Shown here piece by piece: positions 49,525 to 58,615 of a DNA stretch of 64,000 nt; the first letter of the stretch is position 1; every line of letters begins with the position of its first letter. Under the pieces are notes generated by a model. The model saw only the letters and a program-made list of their open reading frames with translations. It ran no database searches and was not told where the DNA came from. Source of the DNA: an uncultured Raoultella sp. (GTDB lineage Bacteria > Pseudomonadota > Gammaproteobacteria > Enterobacterales > Enterobacteriaceae); the NCBI GenBank assembly GCA_900759445.1, contig CAAEVH010000037.1, positions 69,758 through 133,757 of the forward strand, written 5' to 3'. The position numbers and the translations under genes are program-made.

Positions 49525-50901
49525 ATGAACAATAGACTACCGGCGGACTTTTTGTGGGGGAATTCGGTCTCCAGCATGCAAACGGAAGGGGCCTGGAATG
49601 AAGGGGGAAAGGGGATGTCGGTGTACGACATTCGCGAGCCTGCTGAATTCGCCTCCGACTGGAAAGTCGCCACGGACTCTTACCATCGTTACCGGGAAGA
49701 TTTCGATCTGATGCAGGATCTGGGGATGAACTGCTATCGCTTCCAGATTGCCTGGAGTCGGGTGTGTCCGCTGGGCGACGGCGAATTTAATGAAGAGGGG
49801 ATCGCCTTCTACCACCAGTTTATTGATGAACTGATCGCCCGCGGTATTGAGCCGATGATCTGCCTGTATCATTTCGATATGCCGCTTTCACTGGCGGAAC
49901 GCTATAACGGTTTCACCGACCGTCGCGTGATGGAGGCCTTTATTCGTTACGGACAGAAGATGATCGCCTGCTACGGCGATAAGGTGAAGTACTGGCTGAC
50001 CTTCAACGAGCAGAATCTCTACCATATGCCGGAGGCGTTCCTCATTACGGGCTATCTGCGCGGTGAGAAAACCCTGCGCGAGCTGTACCAGATCCAGCAC
50101 CACGTGATGATGGCCCATGTTCACCTGACCGACTATCTGCATCGGGAGAAACCGCACTGCCTGATGGGCGGCATGCTGGCGCACGCGCTGGTCTATCCGG
50201 CGACCTGTAAGCCGCGCGATATTCTCTGCGCCCAGCAGCTTGATGAGTTCTTTAACCAGAATCTGCTCCGCGCCTTTGCCGGTGAAGGCTACAGCCCGGA
50301 AGTCATGCACTTCGTGGCGCGGGAAGGTTTTAGCGAGATCTATCGGCAAGAGGATCTGGCGCTGATGGCGACGGTAAAAGTCGACTATCTGGCCTTCAGC
50401 TACTATGCCAGCCGGACTCTGGACAGCGATCCCGTTCCTCCCGGTACGCCGGTGAACAACTATATGCTGTTCGGTGATAAACCGAATAGCTGGCTGAAAG
50501 CGACGGAATGGAACTGGCAGATTGACCCGCTCGGTTTCCGCATGATCATCACGCGCTACTACAACGACTGGCGTTTGCCGGTATTCCCGATTGAAAACGG
50601 CATTGGCGTCATTGAATCATGGGATGGTGAGACGCCGGTGGCCGATGATTACCGTATTGCCTATCATCGCGATCATATCAACGCCATGAAAGAGGCGATA
50701 TTTGAAGATGGTGCGCAGGTGATGGGCTACCTCGGCTGGGGACTGATTGATATCCTCAGTTCTCAGGGCGATATGCGTAAGCGCTACGGCGTGGTGTATG
50801 TGAATCGCGAAAACCACGATCTGAAAGACCTTAAGCGCGTGCCGAAGAAAAGCTACGCCTGGTTAAAGCAGGCTATTCGCAGCAATGGTGCACAGATGTA
50901 G
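49525..50901 (+). CDS. GH1 glycosidase, probably 6-phospho-beta-glucosidase type
   Basis: 458 residues, family 1 TIM barrel. Acid/base E162 lies in TFNEQN and nucleophile E357 in FPIENGIG. Residues 412-421 (SSQGDMRKRY) form the loop that in BglA-type enzymes binds the 6-phosphate of the substrate, favouring a phospho-beta-glycoside specificity. There is no PTS gene nearby to make such a substrate, so uptake must be encoded elsewhere or the sugar is not phosphorylated. The gene is followed 95 bp later by its presumed GntR regulator and preceded by a double operator. Confidence 0.88.
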   Translation: MNNRLPADFLWGNSVSSMQTEGAWNEGGKGMSVYDIREPAEFASDWKVATDSYHRYREDFDLMQDLGMNCYRFQIAWSRVCPLGDGEFNEEGIAFYHQFIDELIARGIEPMICLYHFDMPLSLAERYNGFTDRRVMEAFIRYGQKMIACYGDKVKYWLTFNEQNLYHMPEAFLITGYLRGEKTLRELYQIQHHVMMAHVHLTDYLHREKPHCLMGGMLAHALVYPATCKPRDILCAQQLDEFFNQNLLRAFAGEGYSPEVMHFVAREGFSEIYRQEDLALMATVKVDYLAFSYYASRTLDSDPVPPGTPVNNYMLFGDKPNSWLKATEWNWQIDPLGFRMIITRYYNDWRLPVFPIENGIGVIESWDGETPVADDYRIAYHRDHINAMKEAIFEDGAQVMGYLGWGLIDILSSQGDMRKRYGVVYVNRENHDLKDLKRVPKKSYAWLKQAIRSNGAQM

Positions 50902-50996
50902 CGGAGCGAGCGGCGGGCGTTTGGTGTATTCTTAGGCCCGCCAGCACTGGTGCAACAGAGTACATCCAGAGACAACCATCATAAAAAGGACGGGGA

Positions 50997-51713
50997 ATGA
51001 CGGCGAAGTATCTTTCGATCGCGCGGGAAATAAAAAAACGCATTATCAGCCAGCAGTACCCCGCCAGCGCCCCGTTACCCGACCAGTTTGCGCTGGCGGC
51101 GGAATTTAACACCAGCAGGATGACCATCCAGCAGGCGATGCGCCAGCTTATTGTCGAGGGGCTTATCTATACCCGCAAAGGGCAGGGTACCTTCGTGCGT
51201 AAGAACTTTCTGCAGCTCTCGCAGTGGGAACTGCCGGGTAGCGATTACTTCGGCGCCACCAAAACCTGGGAGCATCTGGGGGAAGTGACCAGTCAGGTTA
51301 TCCGCTTTGAACTGCGCTTTGCCACGGAAAAAGAGCAAACCTCGCTGCTTATCGACGCCGATGCCCCAGTCTATGATTTTGTCCGCCTGCGGGTGCTCAA
51401 TGGCGAACCGGTCTCGCTGGATATGACGGTGATGCCCGTGGCGCTGGTGCCGGGGCTGAATAAAACGCATCTGGAAAGTTCGGTGTTTCGCTACGTGCAG
51501 GAGACGCTGGGGCTGAAGCTGATGGGCTCGTATCGCGTGGTGCGGGCGATGAAGCCGGATGCGCTGGACCAGCTGCACCTCAACTGCGGCGAGAGTGACC
51601 CGGTGCTGGAAGTCGAGCAGGTTATCTATCTGGAAGACGGGACGCCGCTGGAGTATGCCCGCTGCCACTATCGCTACGATCATGGCGGCATTATCCTGGT
51701 CAATAACGGATAA
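50997..51713 (+). CDS. GntR-family (HutC/UTRA) transcriptional regulator
   Basis: 238 residues. N-terminal winged helix about 1-70 (LPDQFALAAEFNTSRMTIQQAMRQL, then IYTRKGQGTFV) and a UTRA ligand-binding domain about 95-230 with QVIRFELRFA and VEQVIYLEDGTPLEYARCHYR. Such regulators usually sense a phosphorylated sugar and release repression. Adjacent GH1 gene and the double palindrome at 49476-49514 make that gene the likely target. Confidence 0.9.
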   Translation: MTAKYLSIAREIKKRIISQQYPASAPLPDQFALAAEFNTSRMTIQQAMRQLIVEGLIYTRKGQGTFVRKNFLQLSQWELPGSDYFGATKTWEHLGEVTSQVIRFELRFATEKEQTSLLIDADAPVYDFVRLRVLNGEPVSLDMTVMPVALVPGLNKTHLESSVFRYVQETLGLKLMGSYRVVRAMKPDALDQLHLNCGESDPVLEVEQVIYLEDGTPLEYARCHYRYDHGGIILVNNG

Positions 51714-51715
51714 AA

Positions 51716-51742
51716 AAAGGCGGGCACCGGGCCCGCCTTTTT
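51716..51742. terminator. Bidirectional terminator between the gntR gene and ldtB
   Basis: AAAGGCGGGC (51716-51725) pairs with GCCCGCCTTT (51731-51740) around a five-base loop; A-run on the left and T-run on the right serve the convergent genes in both directions. Confidence 0.93.
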
Positions 51743-51762
51743 CATACTGTTACGTCAGAAGA

Positions 51763-52686
51763 TTAGTTCAGACGAACCGGCATACCGGAACGGTTCTGGA
51801 CAGCCTGCTCGACCACGGTCTGATCGACGTCGGACTGGCTGGTGACCGCCTGGACTTCTTTGGTCAGCGTAATCGGCACGATTTCACCGCCCTGGAACTG
51901 GGCTTCGGTGGTGGACAGCGGGTTATGTACTTCGACATAACGGCTACCGTCCGGCTCGGTGGTGGCTTTCACCGGCTCATCGATAAACTCGACGCGGGTG
52001 CCGACCGGCACATTCTCAAACAGGAATTTGATGTCTTCGTTACGCAGACGGACGCAGCCGTGGCTGACGCGCAGTCCGATACCGAAGTTAGCGTTGGTGC
52101 CGTGGATCGCGTACAGACGACCAATATACAGCGCATACAGACCCATCGGGTTGTCAGGACCCGCCGGTACGACGGCCGGCAGCGGGTTACCCGCCGCGAT
52201 ATATTCCGCGTGCATTTTTGCCGTCGGCGTCCAGGTCGGACCCGCTTTCTTACGTTCTACCTTAGTGACCCATTTGATCGGCGTATCTTTGCCCAGCTGG
52301 CCGATACCAATTGGCAGCACGATAACGGTGTTGGTGCCTTTCGGGTAGTAGTAAAGACGCATTTCCGCGCTATTGATAACGATACCTTCATGCACGGTGT
52401 CCGGCAGAATCAGCTGCTGCGGGATATTCAGCACGGTGCCGCTCTTCGGCAGATAGGTATCCACGCCCGGGTTGGCTTCCAGCATGTTGGACAACCCCAT
52501 CTGGTATTTAGCTGCGAAATATTCCAGCGGTTGCTTGTTGTTATCAGGAACCGTAATCACCTGGTTCTGACCAATCAGTCGGCTACCGTCGGTCGGCAGC
52601 GGATAAGTGACAGCGGATGCAGTGTTGCAAAAGCCGACGAGGGCGAAGGCTGCCGCTAAGAGTGTCGATATTTTCATATTCTTCAT
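51763..52686 (-). CDS. ldtB: L,D-transpeptidase LdtB (YbiS)
   Basis: 307 residues: signal peptide ending ASA (about residue 25), a LysM-like domain (about 40-90) and a YkuD catalytic domain with [10 protein letters not shown] and SHGCVRL, catalytic C211. Anchors Braun lipoprotein to peptidoglycan meso-DAP. Start placed at 52686 ([10 protein letters not shown]); a second ATG three codons later is equally close to E. coli MNMKLKT. Formerly ybiS. Confidence 0.95.
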   Translation of the reverse strand: MKNMKISTLLAAAFALVGFCNTASAVTYPLPTDGSRLIGQNQVITVPDNNKQPLEYFAAKYQMGLSNMLEANPGVDTYLPKSGTVLNIPQQLILPDTVHEGIVINSAEMRLYYYPKGTNTVIVLPIGIGQLGKDTPIKWVTKVERKKAGPTWTPTAKMHAEYIAAGNPLPAVVPAGPDNPMGLYALYIGRLYAIHGTNANFGIGLRVSHGCVRLRNEDIKFLFENVPVGTRVEFIDEPVKATTEPDGSRYVEVHNPLSTTEAQFQGGEIVPITLTKEVQAVTSQSDVDQTVVEQAVQNRSGMPVRLN

Positions 52687-52877
52687 GTCGTGTGCAGTGG
52701 CAAAGCCACAAAGGCCTTTGTCAGATGATTCAGCTAATAGATGGGAGCGCATTATATGTGCATTCCATCCAACAGGGAAATCAGATGTGTACGAAATCAC
52801 ACTTTTTTGCCAGTTGTTTCAAGTGTAGTTCGCCGTTTTTCATTTCTGCGGTAAATCGTGGCAGGAAAAAACGGCAT

Positions 52878-53660
52878 TTACCCCTCGAGAAAGCGTGAGC
52901 GCAGCGCTTCACGCACGTCGGGCGTCAGCTGATATTCCTGTTCCAGCCATCCATCCACGCTGGTATAGCGCTCGTGAATTGCCGATAGCGCCGCCGCGAG
53001 GTACGACTCATGTACCGTCAGGATTTCTGCCAGATTCTGCCGTCCGCGGGGAGTCAGTTGATCGCCGAGCAGGCCAAGGAGCCCGCTTTCGACCTGGTTC
53101 AGCGTACCGTGGGTGAGGAGATACTCCTCCATCACCGTCGGCGTGTCGCAGCCAAGGGCGAACAGCGTCAGCGCGCAGCCCACGCCGGTACGATCTTTAC
53201 CCACCGCACAGTGCTGCAACAGCGCACCGTCAGCAGGCTGCATCAACCAGCCGGCAAGCTGGCGATAGGCGGCGTTGTTAAAGGGTAACTGACGATAAAG
53301 CTGCAGCATAAATTTCTCGCCGCTCATGGCATTGAGCGTCGCGGCGTTAAGTTCCGTGACTTTGGCATCGACCTCTGGCGTCAGAGGATTGGCGGGCGCA
53401 TTGAGATAACGCATCCGTCCATTCAACCTGTCGGGGCTGCGCTGGACCTCATGCGGATCGCGGTAATCAATGACCCGGGTCACCGGCAGATTATCCAGGC
53501 GGCTCAGATCCTCGTCGGTCATCTGGTGTAACGAGCCGGAGCGCAGGAGTTTCCCCTGGCGCACGCGGCGGCCGTCGGCGGTGTGCAGGCCGCCGAGGTC
53601 ACGAAAGTTGATGCCGCCCTGAAGCGATAAGAATGCCGGATGGCGGGAGTAGGTGGTCAT
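52878..53660 (-). CDS. IphP-type tyrosine/dual-specificity protein phosphatase
   Basis: 260 residues. The phosphatase P-loop is HCAVGKDRTG with catalytic C151 and R157; the N-terminal GGINFRDLGG and LLRSGSLHQMTDED motifs are typical of the IphP-like bacterial tyrosine phosphatase family (PF13350-type). No secretion signal seen. Not present at this place in E. coli as I recall. May dephosphorylate proteins or phosphoinositide-like lipids; substrate unknown. Divergent from ybiT with a 178-bp gap in which I see only the promoters' space. Confidence 0.87.
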   Translation of the reverse strand: MTTYSRHPAFLSLQGGINFRDLGGLHTADGRRVRQGKLLRSGSLHQMTDEDLSRLDNLPVTRVIDYRDPHEVQRSPDRLNGRMRYLNAPANPLTPEVDAKVTELNAATLNAMSGEKFMLQLYRQLPFNNAAYRQLAGWLMQPADGALLQHCAVGKDRTGVGCALTLFALGCDTPTVMEEYLLTHGTLNQVESGLLGLLGDQLTPRGRQNLAEILTVHESYLAAALSAIHERYTSVDGWLEQEYQLTPDVREALRSRFLEG

Positions 53661-53838
53661 AGGTTCCTTCCAGATTAAGGGAAAAAATCATGTATCGGTT
53701 AAATGAATCGCGCAATATGAGAGAGACCGTACCACAGGCGCTGCCTGCGATTTTATTGCAAACCGTGAAAAGTGATGGCTTTGCTGGCATAATGCCCGAT
53801 GTATCACACTTCTCATTCTCTTTTTTCAGGATAACCCC

Positions 53839-55434
53839 GTGCTAGTATCCAGCAACGTCACCATGCAGTTTGGCAGTAAGCCGCTGTTCGAAAACATCTC
53901 CGTCAAATTTGGCGGCGGCAACCGTTACGGCCTGATTGGCGCCAACGGTAGCGGTAAATCCACCTTTATGAAGATCCTCGGCGGCGATCTTGAGCCGACG
54001 TTGGGTAACGTCTCTCTCGATCCGAACGAACGTATCGGTAAACTGCGTCAGGATCAGTTCGCCTTTGAAGAATTCACCGTGCTGGATACGGTCATTATGG
54101 GCCACGGCGAGCTGTGGGAAGTAAAACAGGAGCGCGATCGCATCTATTCCCTGGCGGAAATGAGCGAAGAAGACGGCTACAAAGTGGCCGACCTGGAAGT
54201 CACTTACGGTGAAATGGACGGCTATTCTGCCGAAGCGCGCGCCGGTGAACTGCTGCTCGGCGTCGGGATCCCGGTTGAACAGCATTACGGCCCGATGAGC
54301 GAAGTGGCGCCAGGCTGGAAGCTGCGTGTACTGCTGGCGCAGGCGCTGTTTTCGAACCCGGATATCCTGCTGCTCGATGAACCGACGAACAACCTGGACA
54401 TCGACACCATTCGCTGGCTGGAGCAGGTGCTGAACGAACGTGACAGCACCATGATTATCATTTCGCACGACCGTCACTTCCTGAACATGGTCTGCACCCA
54501 TATGGCCGATCTCGACTACGGCGAACTGCGCGTTTATGCCGGCAACTACGACGAGTATATGACCGCCGCGACCCAGGCTCGCGAACGCCTGCTGGCCGAC
54601 AACGCCAAGAAAAAGGCGCAAATTGCCGACCTGCAATCCTTCGTCAGCCGCTTTAGCGCCAACGCCTCAAAATCTCGCCAGGCGACCTCCCGCGCCCGCC
54701 AGATTGACAAAATTAAGCTGGATGAAGTGAAAGCGTCCAGCCGTCAGAACCCGTTCATCCGTTTTGAACAGGATAAGAAGCTGTTCCGAAATGCGCTGGA
54801 AGTGGAAGCGCTGGCGAAAGGTTTTGACAATGGTCCGCTGTTCAAAGGGGTCAATCTTCTGCTGGAAGTCGGTGAGAAGCTCGCCGTGCTCGGGACCAAC
54901 GGCGTGGGTAAATCCACGTTGCTGAAAACCCTGGTTGGTGAACTGGAACCGACCAGCGGCAGCGTGAAATGGTCTGAAAACGCGCAGATTGGCTACTACG
55001 CGCAGGATCATGAATACGAGTTTGAAAACGATCTGACCGTCTTTGACTGGATGAGCCAGTGGAAGCAGGACGGTGATGACGAGCAGGCGGTGCGCAGCAT
55101 CCTCGGTCGTCTGCTGTTCAGCCAGGACGATATTAAAAAGCCGGCTAAAGTGCTGTCCGGTGGTGAAAAAGGTCGCATGCTGTTCGGTAAGCTGATGATG
55201 CAAAAGCCGAACATCCTGGTCATGGACGAACCGACTAACCACCTGGATATGGAATCGATCGAATCGCTGAACATGGCGCTGGAGATGTATCAGGGGACCC
55301 TGATCTTCGTTTCTCACGACCGCGAGTTCGTCAGCTCGCTGGCAACCCGCGTGATCGAAATTACGCCGGAGCGCGTGATCGACTTCAGCGGTAACTACGA
55401 AGATTACCTGCGTAGCAAAGGTATCGATAACTAA
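53839..55434 (+). CDS. ybiT: ABC-F family ATPase YbiT
   Basis: 531 residues, two ATPase domains joined by a linker, no membrane part. Domain 1: GANGSGKST and [11 protein letters not shown]; domain 2: [28 protein letters not shown]. The linker rich in Lys/Arg (about 245-305, [18 protein letters not shown]) is the P-site tRNA interaction motif seen in ribosome-binding ABC-F proteins. Start is the GTG at 53839 ([16 protein letters not shown]) as in E. coli. Confidence 0.96.
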   Translation: MLVSSNVTMQFGSKPLFENISVKFGGGNRYGLIGANGSGKSTFMKILGGDLEPTLGNVSLDPNERIGKLRQDQFAFEEFTVLDTVIMGHGELWEVKQERDRIYSLAEMSEEDGYKVADLEVTYGEMDGYSAEARAGELLLGVGIPVEQHYGPMSEVAPGWKLRVLLAQALFSNPDILLLDEPTNNLDIDTIRWLEQVLNERDSTMIIISHDRHFLNMVCTHMADLDYGELRVYAGNYDEYMTAATQARERLLADNAKKKAQIADLQSFVSRFSANASKSRQATSRARQIDKIKLDEVKASSRQNPFIRFEQDKKLFRNALEVEALAKGFDNGPLFKGVNLLLEVGEKLAVLGTNGVGKSTLLKTLVGELEPTSGSVKWSENAQIGYYAQDHEYEFENDLTVFDWMSQWKQDGDDEQAVRSILGRLLFSQDDIKKPAKVLSGGEKGRMLFGKLMMQKPNILVMDEPTNHLDMESIESLNMALEMYQGTLIFVSHDREFVSSLATRVIEITPERVIDFSGNYEDYLRSKGIDN

Positions 55435-55443
55435 GTGCCTGCG

Positions 55444-55498
55444 ATCCCGGCGCGCCTGCGTGCCGGGATAACCTTGTTCAGAGCAGCCCTGCTCTGAA
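55444..55498 (+). terminator. Two hairpins downstream of ybiT
   Basis: ATCCCGGC (55444-55451) pairs with GCCGGGAT (55462-55469); next, TTCAGAGCAG (55477-55486) pairs with CTGCTCTGAA (55489-55498) with a minimal loop. Neither has a strong T-run. Likely the 3' end of the ybiT transcript. Confidence 0.55.
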
Positions 55499-55605
55499 GC
55501 TCTCTGCTACCATCCGCCATGCATTCAGCCCCCTTAATTTACTCATCTTTCCTGCACAATACTGTGAATAAATAGCCGCTGAATTATCTGTTGCAGGAGG
55601 GGGCC

Positions 55606-55656
55606 ATGAGCGCGTTTTCGCTGAGTGATTACGTGGCTGAACCCCGTCTTCTCTGA
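55606..55656 (+). CDS. Possible 16-residue leader peptide
   Basis: ATG at 55606 preceded by a very strong ribosome site (GCAGGAGGGGGCC). Encodes MSAFSLSDYVAEPRLL. Its 3' end contains ACCCCGT (55641-55647), which can pair with ACGGGGT (55663-55669), the ribosome site of the next small ORF. Looks like a translated leader that controls the following gene; no relative recognised. Confidence 0.4.
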   Translation: MSAFSLSDYVAEPRLL

Positions 55657-55677
55657 ATCTGAACGGGGTAGCGTGCA

Positions 55678-55752
55678 ATGATTATTGTTCTGACTTTACT
55701 GAGCCTGGTGCTGTACTGCGTGCTGATTGGTTTTCTGATCGCTGCGGTTTGA
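55678..55752 (+). CDS. Putative 24-residue hydrophobic membrane peptide
   Basis: MIIVLTLLSLVLYCVLIGFL then IAAV: almost entirely a single transmembrane helix with no charged residue. GGGG at 55665-55668 gives a spacing of about nine bases to the ATG. Twenty-one bases after the stop of the leader ORF. Resembles in character the very short enterobacterial membrane proteins and type I toxins, but I do not recognise it. A toxin would normally have an antisense RNA; none can be shown from sequence alone. Confidence 0.45.
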   Translation: MIIVLTLLSLVLYCVLIGFLIAAV

Positions 55753-55841
55753 GGGAGCGCGGCCGCCCGACAGCACGGCCTGATGAGCCGGGCAGCTATG
55801 CGACAGCTGCCGCCCGGCACGAACCGAAGAGGCAGGGCAGC

Positions 55842-56090
55842 TTAGTGGTGATGCGCGGCGGCGGCAGGAGCCGGGAAACCGCGGTAGGTTGGCGCGGCGC
55901 TGGTAAATGTCCCTGGGCTATAAGCCTGGGCGATCGCCGCATCGTTTTCATCAGCGGCAAAGCGGCTAATGGCCGTGGTTTTGGCCGCGGCGGAGGGCAG
56001 CGGCATTTCAGGAGAGGGTTTTTCCTGAAATGCCAGGGCGCTGGTGGAACATAACGTCAGCCAAACAATAAGAGCGCTCAGTACTTTCAT
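55842..56090 (-). CDS. Small secreted protein of unknown function
   Basis: 82 residues: a clear signal peptide (MKVLSALIVWLTLCSTSALA, cleavage about residue 20) followed by a short mature region rich in Ala and Pro with SRFAADENDAAIAQAYSPG and a C-terminus FPAPAAAAHHH. The terminal His triplet could bind metal. No transmembrane segment after the signal. The ribosome site is not strong. I do not recognise the family; the signal peptide and composition make it more likely real than not. Confidence 0.6.
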   Translation of the reverse strand: MKVLSALIVWLTLCSTSALAFQEKPSPEMPLPSAAAKTTAISRFAADENDAAIAQAYSPGTFTSAAPTYRGFPAPAAAAHHH

Positions 56091-56234
56091 CGTCAGAGGT
56101 CCGGATCCGGGGAAGGGGCACTCTTACGGTATAACCGGCGCATCGAAAACGCCACGCGTTCTTACCGTTGTGGCGTAGTTAGTTACAGCTGGACATCAAT
56201 TCGCTGCCCCTCCCGCCAGGGAAGGGCACCGGGA

Positions 56235-58601
56235 CTACCTCAGACGCCATTCACCGGCTTCTTTACCATTGATCAGCAGCTTGCGCTTTTCACCGGCGGG
56301 TAAAGTCACTTTCAGCGTATCCCAGGCCGGGCAATAACGGCCGCGAGGGGTCAGTTGCAGGCTGATGGTGCTGGCGTCGCAGACCATCTCCCACGTCAGC
56401 CACAGCGCATCATCCTCTTTATAGCCCCAGCTTTCGCCATCGTCCTCAAACAGCAGACCCTGCGACGACCCCACGCCTTTCAGCGGGAACAGCTTCAGCT
56501 CGCGCCGATCGTCTTTTGTCGCGCTGACGTGGGTGATGCGTTCGCTGAGCGGCAGGCCGGCTCCGGCGCGGATCAGCAGCGGCAGATGTTCCAGCGGCGC
56601 ATCTCGCGTTATCCACTGGCCAGCGGAGAACCACTCCCCGCTATAAAAATCGTACCAGCCGGAGCCGTTTTCCGGCAACCACACCCGGCGCTGACGCTGG
56701 TCCGGTTCGACGACGCTGGCGACCAGCAGATCGCGCCCCAGCAGGAAATCATCGCACTCTTCAAAGGTTTGCGGATCGTGTTCATGATCGAGGAACGTTG
56801 GTCGCAGCATCGGCTCATCGTCGGCGTGGGCCTGCCACAGGAGCGTATACAGATAGGGCAGCAGGCGATAGCGCAGTTCAATCGCGCTGCGAATCGCCGG
56901 AGTCACGCCCGGATACATCCACGCCTCGTTGACCGTCTGGTCATCGTTCCATGAATGGATGGTAAAGCGCGGGTGCATCACGCCATTCTGCACCCAACGT
57001 ACGAACAGCTCGGCATCCGGTTTATCACCGGAAAAACCGCCGACGTCGTGGCCCACGTTATATAAGCCGGATAAACTCATCCCCAGCCCCATGCGGGTGT
57101 TATAGCGCAGGGTCTCCCAGCTGGTGCGGTTGTCGCCGCTCCAGGTCTGGACATAGCGCTGCATTCCGGCACAGCCGGAACGGGAGATCAGATACGGTCG
57201 TTTTTGTGGCGCGAAACGCTGCTGGGCTTCCATTGAGGCGCGCATCATCAGCAGCGGCATCACCGGGCGAATATGCTTGATGGCGATGCTCTGGCCAAAG
57301 CCGTGACAGCGGGCTTCGCCATCCCAGACTTCAAATTCGTTATTATCATTCCAGGTGGAATCGATGCCCATCTCCAGCAGCTGGTGGGTAACGCCGTCCT
57401 GCCACCAGGCGACGGTGTGGGGATTTGTGAAGTCAAGGTGCGATCCTTCGTCATCCCAGAAGCTGGAGCGTTCCGGCGCGTCGGTCTCCGAGTCGCGAAT
57501 GAATAACCCTTTTTCCGCCACTTCGCTATAGCGCGGATGGTCCTGCAACAGACAGGGTTTAATATTGGCCGCCAGCTTAATACCGGCGTCATGGAAGCGC
57601 TGAGTCATCACTTTTGGCTGCGGCACCTTGTCGTAGTTCCAGTTAAACACGTAGCGCTTACCGTTGATCGAGGTATAGCCGGAAGAGAGCTGGAAAGAGT
57701 CGCAGGGAATCGCATGCGCTTCACACAGACGGATAAAGTTCATCAGCTGATTTTGCGCATCCGGCGCGTCGGTGTAATGCATGGTGGAGCCGCTGTAGCC
57801 GAGACTCCATTTCGGCCCGAACAGCGTTTTGCCGGTCAGGCGAACAAATGCTTTGGTGACATCCAGCGCCCGTCGGCCGGTGAACAGGTAGTAATCGATA
57901 TCGCCCGCTTCCGCCTGCCAGCGGCGATAGGCGGTGTGGTAGTTATCAATTTCATTGCCCAGATCCAGCCAGCAGCTGCTCAGATTATCGTAGAACAGGC
58001 CATAGCTGATGTCGCTACGCTGGGTGAGGGTAAAGGGGATATGCTTGTACAGCGGGTCGGTACTGACGGCGTTATAGCCCATCGCGTCGAGATTACGCAT
58101 TTCATAGCGTTTACCGTTGCGCTGAAGATCGCCGGCCTTCTCGCCAAGACCATAAAATCGTTCGTCCTTGCGGCGGCTCAGATAGTGCGCCGCGCCGTCG
58201 CCGTGGGCGTTGAGCAGATAGGCGCTGGTGGGGCGGTCATTGACCAGCGGGAGCCATTCGCCGTCGTCATGACGATAGCTCCACTCCAGCCACAGCGGCT
58301 GGTGGACGGTGACACGCAGCTGCCCGGTGGCGACCGTCAGGCTATCAGCGTGTTGTTCAAGCGTCCACGCGGGCAGACTAAAGCCGCTCAGATCCTCACG
58401 AGGGCGGCCTTCCCACGGCACGTCCTGCTGCGGTGCAATACTCCAGGTTCGGTCCAGCGCCAGCTGACCTTTGCGCTTAAGCAGGACGCGGAACAGGTTC
58501 TCTTCCAGTACATACAGGCACAGCGTGTGCTGCCCGTCGATAGTTAACTCAACGTGATGAGCCAAGCGTTGGTGCAATGTCCAGTGTTTCAGCGTTTTCA
58601 T
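56235..58601 (-). CDS. Glycoside hydrolase family 31 alpha-glycosidase
   Basis: 788 residues. N-terminal beta-sandwich with YGLGEKAGDLQRNGKRYEM, TIM barrel with nucleophile D419 (TWNDNNEFE) and acid/base D490 (TWSGDNRTSWE), and C-terminal beta domains. Family members cleave terminal alpha-glucose or alpha-xylose. Cytoplasmic: no signal peptide. The ATG at 58601 (MKTLKHWTLH) is preferred, with GAGTGGA eight bases upstream; a GTG at 58613 would add MDTK. It follows the MFS transporter gene with a 14-bp gap, so both form one operon. Confidence 0.92.
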   Translation of the reverse strand: MKTLKHWTLHQRLAHHVELTIDGQHTLCLYVLEENLFRVLLKRKGQLALDRTWSIAPQQDVPWEGRPREDLSGFSLPAWTLEQHADSLTVATGQLRVTVHQPLWLEWSYRHDDGEWLPLVNDRPTSAYLLNAHGDGAAHYLSRRKDERFYGLGEKAGDLQRNGKRYEMRNLDAMGYNAVSTDPLYKHIPFTLTQRSDISYGLFYDNLSSCWLDLGNEIDNYHTAYRRWQAEAGDIDYYLFTGRRALDVTKAFVRLTGKTLFGPKWSLGYSGSTMHYTDAPDAQNQLMNFIRLCEAHAIPCDSFQLSSGYTSINGKRYVFNWNYDKVPQPKVMTQRFHDAGIKLAANIKPCLLQDHPRYSEVAEKGLFIRDSETDAPERSSFWDDEGSHLDFTNPHTVAWWQDGVTHQLLEMGIDSTWNDNNEFEVWDGEARCHGFGQSIAIKHIRPVMPLLMMRASMEAQQRFAPQKRPYLISRSGCAGMQRYVQTWSGDNRTSWETLRYNTRMGLGMSLSGLYNVGHDVGGFSGDKPDAELFVRWVQNGVMHPRFTIHSWNDDQTVNEAWMYPGVTPAIRSAIELRYRLLPYLYTLLWQAHADDEPMLRPTFLDHEHDPQTFEECDDFLLGRDLLVASVVEPDQRQRRVWLPENGSGWYDFYSGEWFSAGQWITRDAPLEHLPLLIRAGAGLPLSERITHVSATKDDRRELKLFPLKGVGSSQGLLFEDDGESWGYKEDDALWLTWEMVCDASTISLQLTPRGRYCPAWDTLKVTLPAGEKRKLLINGKEAGEWRLR

Positions 58602-58615
58602 CTTTGTATCCACTC

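Larger units (their letters stand above)
55499..55841. other. Interval with tiny ORFs after ybiT
   Basis: 343 bp between ybiT hairpins and the small secreted-protein gene. Contains the candidate leader ORF and 24-residue membrane peptide (listed). The remainder (55753-55841) is GC-rich with no other recognisable feature. Confidence 0.5.

Noticed and set aside
57537..58547. 336-codon frame antisense to the GH31 gene
   Set aside because: Shadow frame within a well-supported glycosidase gene.
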